Assembly (NCBI GenBank): GCA_030704615.1
Contig: CM060731.1
Span: 54,668,221 to 54,732,220 of the forward strand
Origin: Takakia lepidozioides
Taxonomy: Eukaryota > Streptophyta > Takakiopsida > Takakiales > Takakiaceae
Direction of reading: 5' to 3'
Length of the DNA stretch: 64,000 nucleotides
Numbering within the stretch: position 1 is the first letter of the stretch; every line of letters begins with the position of its first letter. Made by a program: the position numbers and the translations under genes. Shown here piece after piece: positions 46,159 through 55,600 of the stretch. Under the pieces are notes generated by a model. It did not search any database. It was not told the origin of the DNA and was given only the letters and a program-made list of their open reading frames with translations.

Positions 46159-46744
46159 GACTTCCGTACGACATCTTGTTACAAACGGAGTGGATTTTGT
46201 TCATCAATAGCTGACAAACAGTTAAAGAGTCCTTGAAGAACAATTGTGTAAACAGTTGTTAAAATAGATGTCAAGCAGTTATGTGTCAACCCACACCCAG
46301 TGCAAAAGACGGCGGAGCCGAAAAATCTGGGATACAATGCCTTTGTAATGTTTTCAGGCACGTGGGCCCAGACATTGCATTCATAGCACGGCTGCCAAAA
46401 TGGGTGCAGAACCAATGAGAAATTTTGAACCGCCGCAATGCGCAAAATCCACTTGCACATGTATGGACATCGGATCCAGGGTACGGCCATACGGACACGG
46501 CGGCCAGTGCCAAATGCACAAATGTTCTTGTGCTACGTGGACACATCTGAGGTGAACCCATGCATAACCGTCGCGAGCGAGGCCCCGCCTGCATCCCCAC
46601 GCACGACGTCTCTGAGCCCAGCAGATCCTCATTTTCAAGCTGGAGACTAGCAGGAGACTGAGTTCCCACCAAGAGAGTGGTAGGCGTAGACGGCAGTCTT
46701 TTTTCTTCACCTCAGCGCGAGAGAGGAAGAGGGTGAGAGAGAGA
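46159..46744. promoter_or_regulatory. Divergent promoter region of Element B
   Basis: 586 bases separate the transposase and ParB/MTase-like starts. Unlike Element A, no palindrome array is present. The palindromes of Element B are in the introns instead. A GA-rich stretch just before 46,745 may be leader sequence. Confidence 0.45.
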
Positions 46745-49700
46745 ATGAGAGGTTGCAAGCTGGATTTGACGCTTCAAGAGATAGCAGAGGAGAGTTTGGC
46801 CCTGGAAACAGAACACATGGTTGTGCAGGACCAGGCGGTCAGGGCTGCCAAAGGAGGGGATGAAACACCATCACAGAGCGACACAGATGATATGGACATC
46901 TCACGTGGAGCCCGACGTTGTTGCTAAGGAACCCACGCCAAAGGGAAAGAGTGTTGTTGAAAAGGAGGCGACGCCGAAGAGGAAGAAGGCTGCACAGACG
47001 GGCAGTGTCGCTGCATCCAAGGCATCAGGGAGTGCTCCCCCGAAAGGACCACAGGTGATGATCTTCCTTCATCTCTTTTGGTGTAGATTGAAGGGCTTGG
47101 AAATTGCGTGCGCTGACGCACGCAATTTCATGCCCTGCATTCATGTCTTTTCCACTTCAGAGTTGAGTGAAGAAGATCAAGGTGTCACAGATGGATGTTC
47201 CGCTAGTTTTTCATGTACTCATTCTTTTTGTTCACTGAACAAGAAAGGGAGGCTAGGTTGGGAGCAGGACCTTGAGAGCACCTCCAGAAAATTGCGTGCG
47301 TCAAAGCACACAATTTTTGGAGGTGCTCTCAAGGTCCTGTTATGCACTCAGCATCTCTAAACGCAGCCATCATCAGAGGGAAATGGGCTACATGATTTTG
47401 TCCCTGATATCAGCTACAACAAGCACTGCATGTCCCTAAGAGAACCCCTAGAAATTGCGTGCGTCAACGCACTCAATTTCTAAGGGTGTTGTGATGGACA
47501 TCCAGAGCTCTAAACAGATCTGAATGCCTGAATGTGTGAGCACCAAAAAATCGTCTTAAATCCACGAGAAACATTTCAGAGCACCCACTGAAATTGCGTG
47601 CGTTGACCCACGCAATTTCTGGGGTAGTTCTGAAGGACATTCTAGGTCTCTCATTTCCGAGATCAATGCACATGCATATCTCAACTTGAAGAGAGTATGT
47701 ACAGTCTGCAGAGGCTTCAGAATTGCATGCGTCAATGCACTCAATTTGTGACATTGATTTTACATGGAGAATTTTTCTTTTTGAATGCAGGCGAAGAAAA
47801 GGAGAGGTGTTCCCCCGGAGCAGGATGAAGACGAAGAGCACAAACTTGTTGTTGTTGAGGAGGAAGACGATGGCAGGCCATACCAGGACAGGGCAAAAGA
47901 TCTGTTGTCCTTCTCGAAAGTGAACTCAGCCCAAGTCATCAAGGCCATGGGGGTTCCTAGGGGGAAATTAATGATCCCACTGTGCAGGTTGATCTCCATG
48001 TCGTTCGTCCGACCAGCCCTCACGAATGACAGTGCAAAGCTGGAACAAGATTTTTGCCATGGGTACATAGAGGGTCAATCTGTGTTATACGTTTCGTTGG
48101 GCGACGCCAACGGCAGGGAAGTTTTGGTGGACGAGACCATTGTTGGAGCTGGGATCCAATTTGGCGACGTATCAACGACGAGTTTGAATCAATTATTTGC
48201 AAGAGGCTTGTTATCCAGTTTTTTTCAGGCAAGATATTCTATATATGGGATGGCAACCACCGATTGCTTGCCTGGCAGAACATGATATTGAGGTATCATA
48301 GCACTGAGGAGGAGTGGCACTATTGTGTGGCCTCAATGGTGCTGGATCCCAAGGGAAACATCACTGCGCTCTTGATAGCAATGCATGACGTGAACAAGTA
48401 GATCTCTTTCATATAATAACCTGACTCTTTCCCTCATCTATGTGTTCGGGAATCATATCAGACATGTGATGACATACCACTGCTTGTGGCAGGGGAACTG
48501 AAACCGCCCATGTTACAACGAACCTGGAACACACCCTGTTCAGGATCTAGAATATTGGCCAAATGCCCCTCAACACATTCAAGAGCATCCTCAGCCCAGA
48601 AACCTTCGCGAAATGCCAGACCTCCAAAACGTCGGACACATGGTACAAGCTGACAAGGGGAGCATTTATGGAGTACATGTACGCACTTCCATTTTCTAGT
48701 ACAATTCAAATTATTTTGTTATTTGAATTCGGATTGCTTTTTGCAGCAAGAGATAGCGGAGACTGGGGAGAGGGCTAAAGCAGAGTACTACTTCAAAACC
48801 TTCGAGGGGATGAGAACATCAAAGGGAGTGGCTGAAGCAATGAAGTTAAAGATGAATGAGACTCGGAAGAAGATCATGACCGCCTTTGTGAAACAGCTGA
48901 GAATAGCTGACCCTGCCTTTGGGCCTCAATTCTTGAATGAGGTGAGGAACCACTGGAACACCAATACCAAGCCAGAGATGACACGGGAAAAGCTGCATCG
49001 ATTGTCAACTGCAGTGATGGATTCCGAGCAGAAAGTTAAATGGTTGAAGATTTGGAATTCTGACCCAACAGTGAAGGATACATATTGCTTTCCTAAGGGG
49101 GAAAGAGATGAAAACACTGGCCACAGCAAGCCCTTCAGTGATCAAGTTTTTGATACATGGCTTCACATAGCCACGTACTGGAGCCAGGTAATCTTGTGGA
49201 CTGTCTTACCTTGTATTTACAGAATGATCTTCCCTAGCAAGGACTCTAACGTTGAGGATTGCGTCGAGCAGAAGTTCGGAGCCGAGGGAGCCATGAAAAG
49301 GGTCCTGTACAGGTGGGTCATTTGAACTAAGCAGGTTCACCTTCTACCTTTAGGACCCTCCAGAATTGAGTGTGTCACCGCACGCATTTTTGGAGGGTTG
49401 GATCTCTGGACTGTTTTCCCTATGTCTCATTCAATGCAGGTTCATTTCTTAGAGACCCGCTGCCTATCTGGTTGTTTCTTCATGTTGTGAGTTCTGGTTG
49501 TCTGACCTCTACGTAGACCTGGGTCTCCAAGAAATGAACCTGCATTGAATGAGACATAGGAAAAACAGTCCAGAGATCCAACCCTCCAAATTGCGTGCGG
49601 TGACGCACACAATTTTGGAGGGTCCTAAAGGTAGAAGGTGAACCTGCTTAGTTCAAATGACCCACCTGTACAGGACCCTTTTCATGGCTCCCTCGGCTCC

Positions 49701-52006
49701 AAACTGCTGCTCGAACTCTTTTGTGCGAGATATGCCCCCCTCCCTGGCAAACTCTCTGAAGAAACAGTTACTCCACGCTGTCGCCTTCCACTTTCTCAAG
49801 TAATCCTCCAAAGTCAGGTATACCTTCAGTGGTCCTCTGACATTTCTTAAGGGGTTTTCCCGTTGTGTGTGTGTTTGTCAACTTTTTTTGAGGGGCCACA
49901 CATCATGTAGTTTCTCCTCCACTTTTTGATACTATGCCTACATTGTTTTGTAGGTATATCAAGAACATTCTGATTCCTGGGAACAACCTCAGCAAGTACC
50001 CAGGCTTCATCGACTTGTGGGCTGACTCCTCCAACAGCCAGACCATGTACACTGCAGCAATCCTCAGTGATTACAGTAGATATCACCTCAAGGACTACTA
50101 TTGGTATCTCGACATACCCAAATCAGATTGCCCATGGTATGAGTTGCAGACACGGAACCAGAATGACAATGCGGAGTCCTTGGCTCCTCTAACAGACAGG
50201 GAACTGCATGACAGAAACCTGCGAAACCTCGCTGAGAAGGAACCTGCAGCCACTAACACTCCGGCGAGAGGGAAGGGGAAGGGAAAGGGAAAGGGCACAA
50301 AGGACAAAGGGAAGGAGAAGAGCACCCAATGGGATGTTGCAGTAGGTGTTGGTGCCCAGACCCCAATTATAACAGCAAACGCAAGGGTAAGTTTGAGCCA
50401 TACGACGCAGTGGAGCACCCAGCCCGAATCAACCAAGAATGCAGATGCGAGCTTGTGAACGACTCCTTCCTTGCCATGATGGAGACCAGGAAAGGTGGTT
50501 ACACTGGAGATCCCTCTCCAACGTGGGTTAAGATGAGTGCTTTTCTGGAGTCGGTAAGCAAAATTCCCATCTTCACTGTTGCAAATTTCCCATCTTCGAT
50601 ATGGTTTTAAATTTTTATCGGCGTTGTTTGCAGGTTTCGTAGGGGCAGGATTGGGTGAATGGTGCTCAGAAACCGTGTGCTGCAGACATGGTGATTGTTG
50701 ACATTCTGGACGGGCAGGCGGTACCAGACATTCTCCCCACTAGCACTTGCCCAACCTGGAATGCATTTGACGAAAGGTACTGGCGGTGGGTCTTCTCTTT
50801 TTGCAAGTTCTTTCTGTCGGATGGAGGGGTTCTGGTTATGATTCAGTCCATCACTACGAAATGTCGTCGAGAGATTGCAAGCTATTTGAAGGCCTCGGGG
50901 ATGAAGATCATCAAAACGTGGAATGGTGTAAACAGCCCGTACCTGACAAAGGGTGACTGTCCGGGACATATGGTAATCCTCCTTCTCTTTCCTACTTCAA
51001 TTTGTGTGCAATTTTACCCATCCGGAATTGAGTGCGTTGACGCGCTCAATTCCGGAGGGGTGATACCGCTCTCATCTTTTTGGGATTTTCAATCATATCT
51101 GCTCTTATGTGCTTCGTGATATCTTTTTGTGTAGACCCGCCTTTTTGAAGCCGTGTGCCTCGTCAGGATTCGCCCTCCTTCCACTCCTTCGTCAGTGAAG
51201 GAATTCAGGCTTCATGGGGGAGGTTGTTTTATCAACGATAGGTTTGATCTTGTGGTGGACGACATTCACTACAACTACGTGGATTCTAATGTGTGTTTGA
51301 GAAAGTCCAATTCCACACCATGGAGAGGGGCGAAAGAGAAGAGCCCAACTTTTATTCAGACAATTGTAGAGACATGCTCTCATCCGGGGTTGCGCATCGT
51401 GGACCTTACTCTTGGGACAGGTTAGACCCCGATCATTATCTGGTGTTCTCTTCTTGTTGCAGAGTTTGTTACATCTTGCTAATAGTGCAGCGTCTTGCAG
51501 GCACTTCGTACCATGCTTGCAAGGCTGGGGGCAGGCATTTGTTTTGTATGGAAGGGGATACGGATATTTTCAATAACATCATTATAGGCTTGCAAGGGCC
51601 AGCCCCTGCCGTCATAGGGTATAGTGCATGTGGATATCAACGAAGGGGACGACAAAGACCTGGACAATGATTTCACATGTGAGTAAGTTGAAATTCTGTA
51701 TGAATCTTAGTTCTCGAACACAACCCCCCACCATTCCCTTTTCTTCTATGTTCGCTAATGCATTGCGTTCACGTTGGTTGTTAGGACATTGGAAGCTATT
51801 CTTGTGCACGACGTCTGTGTTTTTCAGTCTAACTTCGGTGCAGCCCTCCACGTTCGTACATCCTGCCAGAGAACGCTGAGGCCATTGCTCGACAACAATT
51901 ATTGAACAAATCTCCCCCGTGTGCTCGGAAGCAGAAAATGCACCTTGGAGCTCGGGTTTTTGTGGATGATAGTGCCACAGTTTCAGGGGATAGTTGTAGT
52001 GATTGA
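46745..52006 (+). CDS. ParB-like / DNA-methyltransferase-like fusion gene, Element B copy (damaged)
   Basis: This gene is homologous to the Element A gene. Exons placed: 46745-47054, 47791-48397, 48493 to about 48,678, 48747-49187 (two exons in A, fused here), 49223-49312, 49954 to about 50,550, about 50,635-50,990, about 51,135-51,420, about 51,500-51,664, and a last exon ending at 52,006. The ParB-like segment has IPLCRLISMSFVRPAL then FFSGKIFYIWDGNHRLLAW. The methyltransferase-like core has ADMVIVDILDGQAV at the DPPY position, then KSPTFIQTIVETC and RIVDLTLGTG. The DGNHRLLAW box is identical to A; the rest is much diverged, and a KGKGKGKGTKDKGK basic stretch precedes the core. Damage: an in-frame TAG at 48,548-48,550 and one-base frameshifts near 46,900, 48,140 and 50,390. 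Eight palindromes specific to this copy lie in or near its introns. Confidence 0.65.
47100..47748. repeat. Five Element B palindromes in intron 1
   Basis: Each has arms based on AAATTGCGTGCG and its inverse around a four-base centre (CTGA, TCAA, TTGA). They lie at 47,100-47,129, 47,289-47,318, 47,451-47,480, 47,590-47,619 and 47,721-47,748. The second is embedded in a longer hairpin with about 34-base arms (about 47,268-47,338). Spacing is 189, 162, 139 and 130, without the regularity of the Element A array. Confidence 0.9.
49263..49720. repeat. Foldback inverted duplication of a ParB/MTase-like exon
   Basis: Arms of about 195 bases (about 49,264-49,458 and 49,521-49,715) are inverted copies separated by about 60 bases. 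They include the exon end GAEGAMKRVLYR and the adjoining intron, with an Element B palindrome in each arm (about 49,363-49,391 and 49,587-49,616). The right arm continues, on the minus strand to about 49,820, as a longer and better version of the same exon (TLEDYLRKWKATAWSNCFF), matching Element A, whereas the forward copy is shortened. Confidence 0.85.
51020..51057. repeat. Element B palindrome in a late intron
   Basis: Arms CCGGAATTGAGTGCG and its inverse flank a TTGA centre; it is a near-perfect hairpin inside the intron between the two methyltransferase-like exons. Confidence 0.85.
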
Positions 52007-52194
52007 GACCATGCGTCAATGTAGTCCGGTTTTGGTTTTGGGTATGTAGCAAGTGCCACACCTATTGTGTTCCCACACATTTATGTAATACAATGCCTGC
52101 ATACGCATGTGTGTTCCTGGTAATGTCGTTGAACGCTCATTCCTCAATTTCAAGGCTTGTATGCATTTGCAAATATGACTTCTGTCTGTATTTA

Positions 52195-52384
52195 TGTCGC
52201 GGCCCTTTGCCTTGAGGGCAAGGGGTCGGGACACGAGAGGGGCTGCCCTTGTGGTGGGGGCGGTGGCAACAATAGATGCGGGGGCAGAAGCACCCTTGAG
52301 TGCCCAAGGCACTCAAAGAGGCGGAGGCGCTCACTAGGTGGGGCCCCGCACACCGGGTTGCGGTGGGGGTGGTTCCACGAGGGG
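52195..52384 (+). repeat. Repeat R, copy 2, interrupted by Element C
   Basis: Same sequence and orientation as 41,922-42,110. At its right end the match stops exactly where the Element C terminal repeat begins. Confidence 0.85.
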
Positions 52385-52679
52385 GGGCTGCTATTTCATG
52401 AGCGGCATGAGCATGAGCGGAAAAAAAAAAAAGCATGAGCAGACCATTGTGAGTCCACGGAAATAGGGTTAGGAGGCACGGAAATAGGGTCATGTGAAGT
52501 TGGAATGTGGCACCAGTGGACTTGAAATGCAACATTTTATTGCAAATTTTGTGGCAAGCCACGTCTATAGAAGTGTGTTCTAACTGTCATAGCCGGAATG
52601 GGCACTACTCTCCTACACCCTTCGAGGAACTTGCCCTACCTTCTTCCTCATCCCCCTCATCCCCCTCATCCTCCGAGCT

Positions 52680-55600
52680 CTATGATGCATCAGTTCCACT
52701 ATGCCTCTCAAAAATCCCGTCCTCTCCTTGGGGGACTGTCCACCTCACCTCCTGGGAATCTTCTGCCTCTTCTCCCCCACTTTCCTCAGCAGAATCCAAC
52801 ACAAATCTACGAGCTCGACGGGCTCTAATAGCTGCTGCCTCCTCCCTCATCTTCATTTTCTTGAGGCTTGCCTCGTCTAAAATCTGTTGTACACGACTAG
52901 GTTCGGAACACCTCCTAATGGACACCGAAGCAAGCCGGGCAGCATAAGTAGGAAGGATGTACTCCCTTTCTGGACTAGGCATGAAATCCCCCCTGGCAAA
53001 AAAAAGGCACGTTCCTCCTGCCCATGAACTCCGGTGTAGACGTCCCTCCGGCAGTACTTGGCATCCTACAGTAAGAACAAATCCACTTCAAGAATGTCAA
53101 TACCAGCACAACCAGAAAAGGGTTTTCAATGAAATAAGAGAGCGGAGGGAGGTGCCTCACGAAATCTGGAGGCAACTTACAATGCCACCACTCACTCGTA
53201 AACCGGGGGCTCCTCGGCCTCGATCCCAACTTCCTCCCCCTGCTCCTTCTCGGATTTTTCCTCATCCTCCGAGGATGCCTCTTCCTCTTTCGGCAGACGT
53301 TCAGCCGCTGCAAGTTCCGAGTTGTGGAGGGCAGTATCTGGCTCGAAGGCGAACACATGCCTGTCGGACAACGTCCCTGCCCACATTGAAGCACCTGAGG
53401 AACAAAGCGGACGGTTAATAGCTTGCGGCATGCAATTGCAATCGGGCCAGGGGACAAACTGAGCACGTGAAGGCTTACCCGTGCCGCATGTGAAGTCCAG
53501 AATCCGCCCTTGGACATCCGAGCACGTCTCCATGAGGGTTTGGATGAAAGCAGGGCTCCGGGTCCGGCTGTACCGCCACGGTTTGCCTGTCTTTGTGTCC
53601 TTCGGCATACTGGAGTGGGGCACATAGTTGTAGAGGACATCGTAGGTTACAGGGTCCACAGCGGCATCAACAAGACGACCGTCGTTGCGGAATTTGAACG
53701 TAGACCCTCTCTTCACAAAGCAATATGCCTCAAACACCAATGTCTGCACATCCAACAAGGAAGGGATCAACTCCAGGGTCTACTTAACATACACCACAAT
53801 ATGAAGTGAATGCAATAGATTGATAACTTACACTTTGGCCCTCTGTTCGCAACCCCTGTGTACTGATGCAGAACCATTTTCTGAGGAGGACCGGGGTGAC
53901 ACTTTTCGGTATCCACCTTGTCACCGCATTCTCTGTGGTCTTCCCTCTCGTGGCAAGGACAACCACACATCCACCGTCATCCAGAAACATCCCCGCCAGC
54001 CCAAACCTGGCTTTCCAGTAGTCCTCAGTAAACCTGTTCCAGGTGGGCACACCATCCAGGCCCTCCAGCAGCTCCCCATCTGGAATGTCGAGGAGAATCA
54101 TGTCGCAAGCTCTCTCCACCTCAACCCCCCCCCCCCGAGTGCTCTTGCAATTCGTACTCACAACCGTGAAGAATTCCATCATGGCTTCAAAACCAGGGGT
54201 GTCTTTAGGCTCTGTACCGCCAGCCCTCTTCTTGGCTTTCCCCTTCTGCTCCGCCAGAGACTTGCTGTGTGCCACCTTCTTCGCCCTGGCAACGAGAGCG
54301 TCAAGGAAGCTCTCATTGACGCATTGGATGATGGTTGGAGGTTCTAGCTTTGGCCTGTGCGTAAACGTCACCGCCGAATACCGCCGTGTAGGCTCGCCCT
54401 CAAATGCCAACTTCTTGGCAGAGCCAGTCCCACTCCGAACTGACTTAGGAACCCGGACGACCGGTGACTGGGTAGGAGCAACAGCAGTCGCAGGACCTTG
54501 AACAAAGTCGTCGTCCGAGTCACTCTCTTGGGTCCCCTCCTGCGCCTCCTCCGATGCCCCGATGGTTTTCTTCTTTTTTGGGTGTTACTGCACTCACCTG
54601 TTTCCTTGTCCTTTTCCGTTGGCCTTTACTCTTCTCATGCAATTTCTCCTGAATTCCTGCCGCTTTCCTGGAGTTCGCAAGCGCTTTTGCCTCTTTTGCA
54701 CCCAACGGAGGCAGCGGAGCCCGGTTTCGTCGGAATTCAGCATCCAGCTTCAATTGAAACTCGGATGGGTCGAGCGAGCCGGGCGGAAGGTCCACATACC
54801 AAGGGCAATCACGCAAATGTTCCAGATGCCACTCCTTCACAATATCGTCAGTGTACATGGAGTCAGCCCCAGGGTTCCTCCAGTCGCCCCAGGGTTCCCT
54901 CATTCAGGAAGAATGGTGGCTCGAAGACAGATGACCTTCTCCAAAAGGGAGAACTTGCATTACGGCATTCACGGAAAAACACAATGAGTTGGTCCCTGCT
55001 GCATATTCGGCACCATTTTCCCACAGGTGGGGCGGATGTGAGTGGGCCTAGAAATGGCAAAATGGCGTCGAATTTTCGGTTTTCGGTGACTGCCACCCTA
55101 GGGACTTAGCCATATTGGGAGCCATGAACTGGAAATTCGGCGCCATTTTTCCCTGTTTGGCCGAAGGATGGCTAAGTCCCATAACCGCCATAGGGCCCCT
55201 AGAACTGGGAAAATGGCGCCGAATTTCCAGTTCGGGCCCAGCCAGTCTAGGGACTTAGCCCGAAAATAGCCTAAGTCCATGGACGGCAATAGGGCCTAGA
55301 ACTGGAAAAATGGCGCCGGGCCAGCCACCCTAGGACTTAGCCCAAAATGGCTTAAGTCCCTGAAGGCAATAGGGCCTGGAATGGAAAATGGCGACGAATT
55401 TCCAGTCAGGGCCAGGCAGTAAGGGACTTAGCCGAAATGGCTAAGTCCTGAACGCAATAGGGCCCTGGAAATGGAAAATGTCGCCGAATTTCCAGTTCCG
55501 GCCAGTCCAGTTTCTGGGACTTAGCCCGAAAAATGGCCAAGTCCTGAACGGCAATAGGGCCTAGAACTGGAAAATGGCGCCGAATTTCCATTCAGGGCCA

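Larger units (their letters stand above)
42609..52190. mobile_element. Element B: divergent MULE transposase and ParB/MTase-like gene (ends not found)
   Basis: A minus-strand SWIM-MULE pseudogene and a plus-strand ParB/MTase-like gene start 586 bases apart, the same order and orientation as in Element A. The left side is truncated within the transposase by repeat R. The right side meets a second copy of repeat R at about 52,195. No terminal repeats or target duplication were identified, so the limits are only the extent of recognisable cargo. Confidence 0.6.

Noticed and set aside
42609-52190. Terminal inverted repeats for Element B
   Set aside because: I searched by eye for CTATTTCATGAGC-like or other inverted ends near both limits and found none.
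41922-52384. Long terminal repeats of a retrotransposon
   Set aside because: The two direct copies are short, no polymerase, integrase or gag sequence lies between them, and the copy ends do not show clear TG...CA termini.
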